Positions 1 to 8,571 of a stretch of 19,749 nt of DNA are shown here, piece by piece (position 1 is the first letter of the stretch; each line of letters begins with the position of its first letter). The notes under the pieces are model-generated. The model was not told the origin of the DNA. It ran no database searches and was given only the letters and a program-made list of their open reading frames with translations. This DNA is from Flavobacteriaceae bacterium (lineage in GTDB: Bacteria; Bacteroidota; Bacteroidia; Flavobacteriales; Flavobacteriaceae): positions 1-19,749 of the forward strand of contig JABAYZ010000291.1 of assembly GCA_018608735.1 (NCBI GenBank), read 5' to 3'. Both the position numbers and the translations under genes were made by a program.

Positions 1-3000
1 CCGCTAAGCACTGCGGTAGGAGCTACCAATTATTTTGCAGTATTGACTTTTGCCGATGGCGGATGTGATCCAATACCTTCAGAATGTGCACTGGTAAATG
101 TGGGTGAAATCCCTGTTATAGATAACATAGAACGTACGATTTGCGCTGGGGATACTTTTGATGTATCACCCACCAATGGAGGCGGTATAAATGCAACCGA
201 TATTGTGCCAACCACCACAGAATATACTTGGACAGTAGTCGCATCCGCTTTTATTTCGGGAGCTTCTGATAATTTGGTTCCAGCAACTTCAATATCACAA
301 ACATTAGAAAACGCCACTAATACAACGCAACAAGTCGTTTATACAGTGACACCAATTTCTACAGCTATTGGGGAATGTATTGGAAATGCATTTACCATTA
401 CTGTCTCAGTAGACCCAACACCAACGATTGCTGATACAACGTTGACGGTATGTTCAGGAGTCCTGTTTAGCTATAGTGCTACCGGCGATGGGTCTGCAGG
501 TTCTGATAATGTTCCTGCCAATACCACCTATACTTGGACGGTTGCACCCAATACAGATGTTCTAGGACAGTCTGCTGATAATACAGGCCTTGTTTCCTTA
601 GATCAGACGCTTATAAACCAAACAAATACCTCACAATTGGTGGTATACACGATCACACCAACATCGGATTTAGGGTGTGTAGGAGACGATTTTACCCTAA
701 CGGTCACTGTAGATCCAGTACCTTTAATTTTTGATACCGCTTTAGAAATTTGTAGTGGAGAAGCCTTTTTAGAGGTCCCTGCAAATGATGAGCCAACAGA
801 GATAGTTCCAGTAGGGACAACCTATACTTGGACTGTTTCAGTTAATGCAAATATTACAGGAGCATCTGATGTAGTTGTAGGAGAAAATACAATTAGCCAA
901 ACACTCACAAATACGAACCCATTAAACAGTCCTGAAAATATTACCTATACCGTAACTCCAACGAGCGGTGTTTGTACAGGAGCCTCTTTTGATATTGTTG
1001 TTACAGTGAAACCAAATCCTGAAGTTACTGTTTCAATCCCTGTTCAAACAGCTTGTAGCGGTGACTTATTTTCTCAAGTTGATTTTACTTCTAGTGTCTC
1101 AGGAACACTAACAACCTATCAATATGAGTTGTTGAACCCGACTTTAGTGCCTGCTGGTGTAACAGGATATGAAGCAAATGTTACTGGTACGGGAGATTTC
1201 TTTCCAGCCCTAACACTTACAAATACAACAGCAGATCCTTTTACACTTACATATTCAGTTGAGCCTTTATCGGATGGTTGTAACGGTTTACCGTTGACCT
1301 TTGACATCACAATCAATCCAAGTCCTGGAGTTATTTTTAGTGAAGTGGATCAAGAAATTTGTGACTTAGAAACCTCATTAGTAGTAACACTTACCTCTGC
1401 ATCTTCGAATGTGAACATTCAATGGACCACAGTGGTACCAGTAGGATTATTAGGGGTAAATGTTTTAGCAGGAACAGATGAAATTCCTGCATATACATTG
1501 GATAACACTACAGACGCTCCTATTGATTTAGTGTTCACAGCATCAGCAACCACCAATGATCCATCGGCTTGTCCAGGTGCTGATTTCACTTATACAATTA
1601 CGGTCAATCCAACCCCTACAATTGACACCATACCAAACCAGATAATTTGTAGTGGAAGTGATTTTGCAGATGTATTGATTACATCGCCAACCACACCATT
1701 GGGATCCTTGACCTACGAATGGGAAGTGACTTCTGCAGGGCCAAATTTAACAGGTTTTACCACCAGTGCTGGGCCTTTAGCGTTCACAGACCCAATTTTT
1801 GGAGAGACGATTCTTAATGCTTCTAACCTTCCGGAAGATTTGGTTTATACCTTGACACCATTTTTTAATGGATGTGCTGGAGATACGCAACAGTTTATAA
1901 TTACGGTCAACCCAACCCCAGAAATATTCGATAGGGTTGATTCGATTTGTAGTGAAGATACCTTTGTAGTTAGTCCAACTAATGGCGACCCAACAAATGC
2001 AACGATTGTTCCCGCAAATACAACCTATACTTGGACTGTTGCTGATAATCCTAATGTCACAGGCGAAGGCGATGTAAACATTCCACAAACCAATATTAGT
2101 CAAACGTTAATCAATCAATCCAATATCCCTCAAGATGTTGTGTATACAGTGACTCCAGTTTCTGACTTAGGCTGTGCTGGCCCAACGTTTGAGCTTACAG
2201 TCACCGTAGAAACCCGCCCAATAATTTCAGATAAAACAGATGGTATTTGTAGTGGTGATACGTTTGCAGTGGTGCCAACTGACAATGCACCTGCAGAAAT
2301 AGTTCCAGCAAATACATTATATACATGGACGGTGGTTCCAGGACCAGACTTAGCATTTATTACTGGTTATAGTGATGTAACAGTACCCATAAATTCAATT
2401 AGTCAAACACTAACCAATCTATCAGACGACGTAAGAACGATAGTGTATATAGTTACGCCGAGTTCAGATGGGTGTGAAGGTCTCACGTTTGAGGTAGAAG
2501 TGACTTTAAGTCCACGTCCTTTTATTGAGGATGTTATTGTAGCCCCTATTTGTAGTGAAGATACTTTTGTGGTGTCTCCAACAACAGGCGTGCCAAATGC
2601 AGCTATTATTGTGCCATTAGGCACCACTTATACTTGGACGGTGATTGATAATCCAGATGTCATTGGAGATAGCGATGAGCTTGTGCCTCAACCGAATATC
2701 AGTCAAACATTAACAAATACAACATCATCTACTCAATCTGTTGAATATACGGTAACCCCTATTGTAAATGGCTGTGAGGGCGTAACATTCCAAGTGCTTG
2801 TAGATGTGAAGCCACGACCATTTATCGTTACTGGTCCAGATACTCAAGACACCCAATGTAGTGGAAGTCCTTTTGTAATTTTCCCTCAAGATGGGGTGCC
2901 AACAGTGGCTACAATTGTTCCCGTAGGAACACAATATACGTGGGTAGTGTCAGGGACAAATACTGACTTAACAGGCTGGAGCGACCAATTGGTAGCTGTA

Positions 3001-5808
3001 AACGTAATTACGCAAACTTTAGTAAATACAACAAATACAGCTCAACAAATCACATATACTATTACTCCAGAAGCCGATGGCTGTGTTGGCCCAACATTTG
3101 ATGCGATTATTACAATTGAACCAAAGCCATTTGTTTCAAACGTAATTCAAGATTTATGTGATTCGACATCCTTTATATTAAGTCCTGTGAACGGAATTGA
3201 GCCTGATGCGGCATCAATCATTCCAGATGTTACCTTATACAGTTGGGGAGCGCCAGTAGTTACAGGAGGTATTACAGGTGGGTCAGTAGGAGTAGACGAA
3301 GTCTTTTTTGACACAGGTATCCTAGAAAATCCAACGACTACTTTTCAAACGGCAGTGTTTACAATTACACCTAATTATTATACACCAACAGATTTGACGA
3401 CACCTCAATGTGTTGGAGATCCATTTACAGTAACAATAACACTATCTCCATCACCAGAAATAAATGAAGTGATCACAAACATTGCATGTAGCTATGATCC
3501 GTTGTGTGAAGCAACTATAGATATCAGTCCATTAGGAATACTTCCATTTACATACAACTGGACGTCCTTGGAAGGTAATCCAATTGCCGATCCAACAGCA
3601 GAAGATTTAGTAGATTTATGCCCTGGTACATATCAGCTAGACATCACAGATGGCTCAAACTGTGTCTATACGTTTCAATACCTTATTGAACCTCCAACAC
3701 CAGTAGATTTCACACTGGAAAGACGTGTTGATATTTCGTGTAACAATGTCGATGTTCCTCCTTGTGATGGGTATATTGAAATGAGCATTACTGGGGGTAC
3801 CTTGCCTTATGCATTAATTGAATATTATACAGAAACAACTCCAGGTTCGGGAATATTTGATGCTGGACCTATTGTGAATTCTGCAAATCCTTTGGAATTA
3901 TTTAATGCCTGCGAAGGAAACTATGTAATGAAAGTAGTCGATGCCAATAGCTGTACATTTATGTCAGACGTGATTAGAATCGAACAGTTAAACACCCCTA
4001 TTGCTTTGACGTCAACGCTTTCTGAATTCAATGGGTTTAACATCGATTGTGCAACTGCAAATACGGGTTCTGTGTCAGTAGATTTATCTGGAGGATCTGG
4101 AACCTATACCTATACTTTTGAAAATAGTGTTGGTGCTATTTTATTCAATGGTACACTTATAACGGCTCCAGCAACACTCCTTTTTGATAACCTGTTAGCA
4201 GGCGATTATACGCTGACCGTTCAGGATCCTAATTGTCCAAACCTTATCGTTCAAACATATACACTCACAGAACCCACTCCTTTAGTTGTGACGGCGACTT
4301 TAGTAACTCCAATTTTATGTTTTGGGGATTTAGCAACTTATGAAGTTACGGCTACGGGTGGTGTACCTCCATACTCTGGAACAGGCTTTGTGGATGTTTT
4401 TAGTGGCCCAGCCATATTTGTGGTTACAGATTCAAATGGGTGTTCTGCCCAAGATGGAACTGTTGTTATAGAGCCAGCAGAGCTTATCGCTACTGATCTC
4501 GTCAATGATGCGCTTTGTTTTGATGACACAGGATCAATTGTGATAACCCCTACGGGTGGAACAGGTGTTCTTACAGTGTCATTATTTGATGCAACAAATG
4601 TATTTATGCGTAGCCTACTGACAACACAAGGGGTTGCAGTACAGTTCGACGAAGTTGATGGCGTCTACTTTTACACTGTTACAGATGATAATAATTGTGA
4701 ATTTGGACCTATATCAAGAACTATAGGCCAGCCTGATCCTATTCTAATCAGCAAAACTGTTATTATACAACCTGATTGTAATACCACTCCAGCGTGGGCA
4801 TTTGATAATGGATCAATTTGTATTACAATTACAGGGGGTACAACTCCATTTCCAGTAGGTACTGGATGGGTTGATAACGGCGGTGGACAATGGTGTTTAA
4901 GTGGACTTTCTGCAGGCACTTATCCTTTAAATGTAACCGATATCAATGGCTGTCCATTATTTGTGCCAGAACCCGATGTTGTTCTTGTAAGACCACCAGA
5001 AATTAATGCAATATTTACCTATAATAACCCTGTCCCTGATTGTACTACAAATACAGTAACCCAAACTAATATTATTTCTGTGACTGGAGGTGTTCCTCCT
5101 TATGAAATTACATGGTCTGGAGGCGAATGGGATCCAACAACACAAGAAGTGATGGTAGCTTCTGTTGCGGGTACTTATACAGCTTTTGTAAATGATCAAT
5201 TTGGAATTGCCAATGGTTGTCCTCCAATACCATTTGTTTTAGATCCAATAACATTCTTTGAATTTGGAATTGCAGACTTTGATATGACATCTTTAAATAG
5301 TGATTTTTGTGGTGTCTTTGCGATTGATGATCCCGTAAATTTTCAAAACACATCTACTGGAGATATTGTGTCGTATACATGGGACTTTGGTGATGGCTCT
5401 GCGCCAGTTAGCAACGTTGCTGCTCCATCTCATGTTTATGATGGCTTAGGAACGTATACAATACAACTTAGGACTCAAGATGCTTATAATTGTTTTGATA
5501 CCCATACAGAAACGATTGAGATCACTAAAGGGTATGAAATTATTTTACCAAATGCCTTTACACCAAACGGTGACGGAATTAACGATACCATGCGACCAGT
5601 AACAAATTGTATGGTCAATATAGATATGAGTATCTATGATACTTGGGGTTCCTTGTTATATGCAGAATCAGGTGAAACTCTTGAGGGTTGGGACGGTACT
5701 ATAGACGGAAATCCAATTGAAAATGGAAACTATATTATCGTGGTAAGCGCAACAACATTTAACGGCGTATTGATTGAGATGAACGGCCCAATAACCTTAA
5801 TTAAATAA
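1..5808 (+). CDS. SprB-like giant surface adhesin, T9SS type B substrate (5'-truncated)
   Basis: The reading frame is open at base 1, so this is the C-terminal 1935 residues of a larger protein; the TTG at base 43 lies inside the frame and is not a believable start. Seen in order: a short end of a preceding module (bases 1-125); eleven PKD-like modules, each opening with a Cys-Ser-Gly-type motif (bases 142 to about 3456); seven SprB-type repeats with GG-(T/V)-PPY and GTY-x-(L/V)-x-(V/I)-x-D motifs (about 3457-5250); a classical PKD domain with YTWDFGDGS near 5377; and a terminal domain starting LPNAFTPNGDGIND (about 5545-5805). That last domain is the gliding-motility-associated C-terminal (CHU_C/type B) signal for export by the type IX secretion system. 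Thr, Asn, Asp and Val are abundant and Lys is rare, as in extracellular adhesins. SprB of Flavobacterium johnsoniae is a motile gliding adhesin of this general layout. Whether this organism glides is unknown. The downstream sprF-like gene supports the assignment. Confidence 0.9.
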   Translation, partial: PLSTAVGATNYFAVLTFADGGCDPIPSECALVNVGEIPVIDNIERTICAGDTFDVSPTNGGGINATDIVPTTTEYTWTVVASAFISGASDNLVPATSISQTLENATNTTQQVVYTVTPISTAIGECIGNAFTITVSVDPTPTIADTTLTVCSGVLFSYSATGDGSAGSDNVPANTTYTWTVAPNTDVLGQSADNTGLVSLDQTLINQTNTSQLVVYTITPTSDLGCVGDDFTLTVTVDPVPLIFDTALEICSGEAFLEVPANDEPTEIVPVGTTYTWTVSVNANITGASDVVVGENTISQTLTNTNPLNSPENITYTVTPTSGVCTGASFDIVVTVKPNPEVTVSIPVQTACSGDLFSQVDFTSSVSGTLTTYQYELLNPTLVPAGVTGYEANVTGTGDFFPALTLTNTTADPFTLTYSVEPLSDGCNGLPLTFDITINPSPGVIFSEVDQEICDLETSLVVTLTSASSNVNIQWTTVVPVGLLGVNVLAGTDEIPAYTLDNTTDAPIDLVFTASATTNDPSACPGADFTYTITVNPTPTIDTIPNQIICSGSDFADVLITSPTTPLGSLTYEWEVTSAGPNLTGFTTSAGPLAFTDPIFGETILNASNLPEDLVYTLTPFFNGCAGDTQQFIITVNPTPEIFDRVDSICSEDTFVVSPTNGDPTNATIVPANTTYTWTVADNPNVTGEGDVNIPQTNISQTLINQSNIPQDVVYTVTPVSDLGCAGPTFELTVTVETRPIISDKTDGICSGDTFAVVPTDNAPAEIVPANTLYTWTVVPGPDLAFITGYSDVTVPINSISQTLTNLSDDVRTIVYIVTPSSDGCEGLTFEVEVTLSPRPFIEDVIVAPICSEDTFVVSPTTGVPNAAIIVPLGTTYTWTVIDNPDVIGDSDELVPQPNISQTLTNTTSSTQSVEYTVTPIVNGCEGVTFQVLVDVKPRPFIVTGPDTQDTQCSGSPFVIFPQDGVPTVATIVPVGTQYTWVVSGTNTDLTGWSDQLVAVNVITQTLVNTTNTAQQITYTITPEADGCVGPTFDAIITIEPKPFVSNVIQDLCDSTSFILSPVNGIEPDAASIIPDVTLYSWGAPVVTGGITGGSVGVDEVFFDTGILENPTTTFQTAVFTITPNYYTPTDLTTPQCVGDPFTVTITLSPSPEINEVITNIACSYDPLCEATIDISPLGILPFTYNWTSLEGNPIADPTAEDLVDLCPGTYQLDITDGSNCVYTFQYLIEPPTPVDFTLERRVDISCNNVDVPPCDGYIEMSITGGTLPYALIEYYTETTPGSGIFDAGPIVNSANPLELFNACEGNYVMKVVDANSCTFMSDVIRIEQLNTPIALTSTLSEFNGFNIDCATANTGSVSVDLSGGSGTYTYTFENSVGAILFNGTLITAPATLLFDNLLAGDYTLTVQDPNCPNLIVQTYTLTEPTPLVVTATLVTPILCFGDLATYEVTATGGVPPYSGTGFVDVFSGPAIFVVTDSNGCSAQDGTVVIEPAELIATDLVNDALCFDDTGSIVITPTGGTGVLTVSLFDATNVFMRSLLTTQGVAVQFDEVDGVYFYTVTDDNNCEFGPISRTIGQPDPILISKTVIIQPDCNTTPAWAFDNGSICITITGGTTPFPVGTGWVDNGGGQWCLSGLSAGTYPLNVTDINGCPLFVPEPDVVLVRPPEINAIFTYNNPVPDCTTNTVTQTNIISVTGGVPPYEITWSGGEWDPTTQEVMVASVAGTYTAFVNDQFGIANGCPPIPFVLDPITFFEFGIADFDMTSLNSDFCGVFAIDDPVNFQNTSTGDIVSYTWDFGDGSAPVSNVAAPSHVYDGLGTYTIQLRTQDAYNCFDTHTETIEITKGYEIILPNAFTPNGDGINDTMRPVTNCMVNIDMSIYDTWGSLLYAESGETLEGWDGTIDGNPIENGNYIIVVSATTFNGVLIEMNGPITLIK
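127..3456 (+). repeat. Eleven tandem PKD-like modules with a ~300-base period
   Basis: Coding repeat inside the adhesin gene. The first cysteine codon of each module falls at bases 142, 451, 751, 1054, 1360, 1648, 1948, 2248, 2551, 2857 and 3157. The spacing is therefore 288-309 bases, close to 100 residues. A typical module reads ICSGDTF, then IVPxxTTYTWTV, SQTLTN, VVYTVTP and GCxGxTF. Each of the eleven modules has exactly two cysteines, one in the opening motif and one in the late GCxG motif, so one disulfide per module is likely (inference). Modules 4, 5, 6 and 11 are the most divergent; modules 7 and 9 are the most alike. Confidence 0.88.
3457..5250 (+). repeat. Seven SprB-type repeats in the adhesin
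   Basis: Successive units of roughly 60-95 residues begin near cysteine codons at bases 3487, 3739, 4048, 4318, 4516, 4777 and 5041. Each has a Cys near the start, a GG-x-xPY or similar turn (for example TATGGVPPYSG and SVTGGVPPYEI), and a closing strand such as GTYPLNVTDINGC. This matches the repeat family named after SprB. Unit lengths vary more than those of the preceding PKD-like block, and DNA identity between units is low, so these are old duplications. Boundaries are approximate. Confidence 0.75.
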
Positions 5809-5817
5809 GACATTAAG

Positions 5818-6786
5818 ATGAAAAAATATATTTTAATACTAACTGTTTTAGCGTGTTTTAAAGGCTATGCTCAAGATCCCATTCATACTCAGTTTTTTAT
5901 GATTCCTGAATCATTGAGTTCTAGCTTTACCGGAGCAAAACAATCTTCCAGAGCTGGGATTATTCATAGAACTCAGTGGGCAGGTTTAAATTTTAGTTTA
6001 AACACTCAGTTTGCTTTTGTGGACAATTGGTTTGAAGAAGTTAATAGTGGTGTTGGAATTAGTGTCCTTAATCACCAAGAAACAGCCACACGTTATAATT
6101 TTACACAAGCCAACTTAAACTATGCCTATCAATTTTCAATCACAGATTCGTGGAATGTGCGACCTAGCATTTCCATAGGGTATGGGGCTAAAGATTTTGG
6201 GTTTCAAAACTTATTATTAGAAGATCAAATTAATATTTTTACGGGCATAATTAATGGAACATCTTTTGATCCCATTAATTTGAGTGAGTCTGTTCGATTT
6301 ATCGATTTCAGTGCCTCAGTCCTTTTTAATAATGAAAACTCTTGGGTTGGATTGACGCTAAAGCATTTAAATAACCCAAATATAGCAATGAGCTTTGATG
6401 GACAAGAACCTTTAGAGATGTTTATATCGCTACATGGCTCGCTCAATATTCCTTTTGGAGGCTATAGAAATGACAATAAATTATATGCACTTGCAAACAT
6501 AATGCAACAAGGCACTTATAATCGAGTCGACATAGGGGCTAAATATGATATGGACCGCTTTTCGTTTGCATTATTAGGCGCTACAAACCCGAACAAAGTA
6601 GATCCAAATAGCCACCTATTAACTTCTGTTAATGCTTTTGTAGGGATGGAATGGGAAGGCTTTGTCTTTGGTTATTCATATGACTATAATATGAGTGACA
6701 TTGGACAAACTGGGGGCGTTTATGAACTCTCAATAACCTATGATTTCCAAAACAATTATAAATGTTTTGGCTGTCCTGATTACTAG
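5818..6786 (+). CDS. sprF: PorP/SprF family type IX secretion system outer-membrane protein
   Basis: A 322-residue protein with a signal peptide (MKKYILILTVLACFKGYAQ) followed by DPIHTQFF. The mature N-terminus and the RAGIIHRTQWAGL segment are typical of the PorP/SprF family, as is the C-terminal CFGCP motif. Alternating hydrophobic strands suggest an outer-membrane beta-barrel. Family knowledge: PorP is a core T9SS component that carries the motor/ring linker. SprF-type paralogues are encoded next to type B substrates and are needed for their secretion or surface attachment. The gene starts 9 bases after the adhesin stop, so the two are almost certainly co-transcribed and this copy probably serves that adhesin. 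It could be called simply PorP/SprF-like, since paralogues in this family are numerous. Confidence 0.9.
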   Translation: MKKYILILTVLACFKGYAQDPIHTQFFMIPESLSSSFTGAKQSSRAGIIHRTQWAGLNFSLNTQFAFVDNWFEEVNSGVGISVLNHQETATRYNFTQANLNYAYQFSITDSWNVRPSISIGYGAKDFGFQNLLLEDQINIFTGIINGTSFDPINLSESVRFIDFSASVLFNNENSWVGLTLKHLNNPNIAMSFDGQEPLEMFISLHGSLNIPFGGYRNDNKLYALANIMQQGTYNRVDIGAKYDMDRFSFALLGATNPNKVDPNSHLLTSVNAFVGMEWEGFVFGYSYDYNMSDIGQTGGVYELSITYDFQNNYKCFGCPDY

Positions 6787-6823
6787 GTGTTTTAATTTTA
6801 ATTCGTACACTTTTTTGTGAATG

Positions 6824-6856
6824 TTGCCGGCTATTGTGATAGAAGTAGTAATTTTA
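6824..6856 (+). promoter_or_regulatory. Possible promoter before the glycosyltransferase gene
   Basis: The 102-base gap after the sprF-like gene holds TAATTTTA at 6849-6856. This matches TAnnTTTG except for the last base, and lies 33 bases upstream of the ATG. The nearest TTG (6824-6826) is 22 bases upstream, at the long end of the spacing usually seen. The gap also shows the 12-mer TTTAATTCGTAC at 6797-6808, which recurs upstream of the aconitase gene. No convincing terminator hairpin was seen. Confidence 0.3.
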
Positions 6857-6888
6857 CAACTCGTTAACTTCTTTAATCGTATTAAGTG

Positions 6889-7593
6889 ATGCCGCTACTT
6901 CCTTTATTATCTATTGTAATTCCAGTATATAATGAAGAGCACAATATAAAATTATTAATTGCTTCAATAGAAGATCAACTTTCGAATTATAGTTACGAAC
7001 TTATTTTTGTTGACGATTTTTCAACAGATGCGACGCGAGACGTCATTCAATCGCATTCAAATCCACATACAATACTGATAGCCTTTGAACATAATAAAGG
7101 TCAAAGTTCGGCACTTGCAGCAGGAATCAAAACTGCCCGAGGGCGTTATATCGTTACTATGGACGGCGACCTTCAAAATGATCCCTCCGATATTCCAAAA
7201 ATGTTAGATCTCATTCAAAATGATGGTTGGGATATGGTCATTGGTTTTCGACAAAATCGACAAGATACTTTTCTTAAAACAATGCCGTCAAAAATTGCAA
7301 ATTTTATCATAAGGAAAACCACTCAGCTTCAAATTAGAGATTCCGGTTGTGCTTTGAAAGTGATGACTTCCAAAACTGCAAAACAACTTCCACTTCATGG
7401 CGAACTCCACCGATTTATGGCGCTCAATGCACACATCAATGGTGCGCGGATTAAAGAAACCCCTATCCTTCACCACCCCCGAATTCATGGCGTGTCTAAA
7501 TACGGCTTAGAACGTACTTTTAAAGTATTGAAAGATTTAAGTATTATTATTTACAATCATAAGTTGCCACAATCCCCTAGTGTAAGGACTTAG
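6889..7593 (+). CDS. Family 2 glycosyltransferase, dolichyl-phosphate-mannose-synthase-like
   Basis: A GT-A fold glycosyltransferase that would move a sugar from a nucleotide donor to an acceptor, often a polyprenyl phosphate. From ATG 6889 it has 234 residues; an in-frame GTG at 6886 would add one. Visible motifs are SIVIPVYNEE (residues 8-17), the VDD pair at 41-43, the HNKGQSSALAAGIKTARG segment (68-85), and MDGDLQNDP (91-99), where D92-G-D94 is the metal-binding DxD. This is the pattern of the DPM1/GtrB/ArnC branch. Unlike GtrB or ArnC, no C-terminal transmembrane pair is present; the protein ends soon after a short hydrophobic stretch, so it is probably cytosolic or peripheral. No polysaccharide cluster surrounds it, so donor and acceptor cannot be named. 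Confidence 0.87.
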   Translation: MPLLPLLSIVIPVYNEEHNIKLLIASIEDQLSNYSYELIFVDDFSTDATRDVIQSHSNPHTILIAFEHNKGQSSALAAGIKTARGRYIVTMDGDLQNDPSDIPKMLDLIQNDGWDMVIGFRQNRQDTFLKTMPSKIANFIIRKTTQLQIRDSGCALKVMTSKTAKQLPLHGELHRFMALNAHINGARIKETPILHHPRIHGVSKYGLERTFKVLKDLSIIIYNHKLPQSPSVRT

Positions 7594-7624
7594 TTTCAAT
7601 CCATCGCCATATTTCAAAAAATAA

Positions 7625-7635
7625 TAGTAATTTTA
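7625..7635 (+). promoter_or_regulatory. Possible -7 element before the HMG-CoA lyase gene
   Basis: TAATTTTA (7628-7635) lies 18 bases upstream of the ATG, within the 11-mer TAGTAATTTTA. The same 11-mer occurs before the glycosyltransferase gene at 6846-6856. No matching -33 TTG is at a good distance, so this is only a weak promoter call. The 59-base gap could equally be read through from the upstream gene. Confidence 0.22.
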
Positions 7636-7652
7636 GAGTCTGAATCAATTGG

Positions 7653-8519
7653 ATGCAACCACAACTAAAAATCATTGAATGCCCACGAGATGCCATGCAA
7701 GGCATCAAGGCGTTTATACCAACCGCTCTAAAGGTTCAATACCTTCAATCGCTGTTGCGTGTAGGATTTGATACCATTGATTTTGGAAGTTTTGTATCGC
7801 CTAAAGCAATCCCTCAAATGGCCGATACGGCACAGGTTTTAGCACAATTGGACCTAAGCACAACATCGAGTAAGCTGCTTGCTATTGTAGCCAATACCCG
7901 TGGGGCTATAGCTGCTGCTAGCCATAAAGAAATTGATTTTTTGGGCTACCCGTTTTCAATATCAGAAAACTTTCAAATGCGAAATACGCATAAGACCATA
8001 GCACAATCTATTGAAACCTTAGATGAGATTTTAGAAATTGCTCAGACCAGCAATAAACGGGTTGTTGTTTATCTATCGATGGCTTTTGGGAATCCTTATG
8101 GTGATCCATGGAATGTTGATGTCGTAGCAAAATGGACAGAACGTCTACACAACACGGGGGTGGAAATTCTTTCGTTGAGTGATACTATTGGCAGCTCAAC
8201 TCCAGAAAGTATATCCTATCTATTCTCAAAGTTAATCCCTGCCTATCCACATATCGAATTTGGAGCGCATCTTCATACAAACCCTTTGCATTGGCACTCC
8301 AAAGTAGATGCGGCTTATAAAGCTGGTTGTTTGCGGTTTGATGGGGCGATTCAAGGATTTGGGGGTTGCCCGATGGCCAAAGATGAGTTGACGGGTAATA
8401 TGCCCACAGAAAAATTACTTTCCTATTTTACAACTCAAAAGGCAAATAGTGATCTAAATGCCCTTAGTTTTGAAAGTGCCTATAACGAAGCCACAAAGAT
8501 TTTCTCCGTATATCATTAA
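7653..8519 (+). CDS. mvaB: Hydroxymethylglutaryl-CoA lyase
   Basis: Predicted to cleave 3-hydroxy-3-methylglutaryl-CoA to acetoacetate and acetyl-CoA, the last step of leucine breakdown, in the cytoplasm. Its 288 residues fit the bacterial family (about 285-310). Visible HMGL-like TIM-barrel signatures are PRD at residues 11-13 (catalytic Arg12, metal ligand Asp13), a GFDTIDFGSFVSPK segment, LSDTIGSSTPESI, the metal-binding HLH pair (His206, His208), and GFGGCPMA with the catalytic loop Cys239. These make it an HMG-CoA lyase rather than an isopropylmalate or homocitrate synthase. No other leucine-degradation genes (methylcrotonyl-CoA carboxylase, isovaleryl-CoA dehydrogenase) are nearby, so it stands alone here. 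It ends at a hairpin shared with the convergent receptor gene. Confidence 0.87.
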   Translation: MQPQLKIIECPRDAMQGIKAFIPTALKVQYLQSLLRVGFDTIDFGSFVSPKAIPQMADTAQVLAQLDLSTTSSKLLAIVANTRGAIAAASHKEIDFLGYPFSISENFQMRNTHKTIAQSIETLDEILEIAQTSNKRVVVYLSMAFGNPYGDPWNVDVVAKWTERLHNTGVEILSLSDTIGSSTPESISYLFSKLIPAYPHIEFGAHLHTNPLHWHSKVDAAYKAGCLRFDGAIQGFGGCPMAKDELTGNMPTEKLLSYFTTQKANSDLNALSFESAYNEATKIFSVYH

Positions 8520-8560
8520 AAAAAAAAGGACCATTACTTTCGTAATAGCCCTTTATTTGT
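8518..8560. terminator. Bidirectional intrinsic terminator between convergent genes
   Basis: An interrupted hairpin: AAAGG (8525-8529) pairs with CCTTT (8550-8554), and ATTAC (8533-8537) pairs with GTAAT (8542-8546). The loop is TTTC, and a small internal loop contains one C-G pair. A run of A precedes it and a T-rich stretch follows, so it can work as a terminator on both strands for the lyase gene (plus) and the receptor gene (minus). Confidence 0.72.
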
Positions 8561-8571
8561 TTAATTATTTT

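Noticed and set aside
43..45. TTG at base 43 as the start of the adhesin gene
   Set aside because: The same frame is open all the way to base 1 with module-like sequence, no signal peptide follows the TTG, and the protein must be exported. The gene simply enters from the left.
142..3459. 300-base periodicity as a CRISPR array or satellite DNA
   Set aside because: The period is coding, units are about 100 residues with diverged DNA, and there are no short identical repeats with spacers.
30..5353. Minus-strand open frames inside the adhesin gene
   Set aside because: They are shadows of a long, well-supported plus-strand gene. Their translations have no recognisable motifs and their positions follow the module repeats.
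6787..6830. Terminator after the sprF-like gene
   Set aside because: Only a 3-4 base pairing (CAC/GTG around a T-run) could be found, which is too weak to call.
6886..6888. GTG as the glycosyltransferase start
   Set aside because: An ATG follows directly at 6889 and gives an equivalent protein; the GTG adds only one residue.
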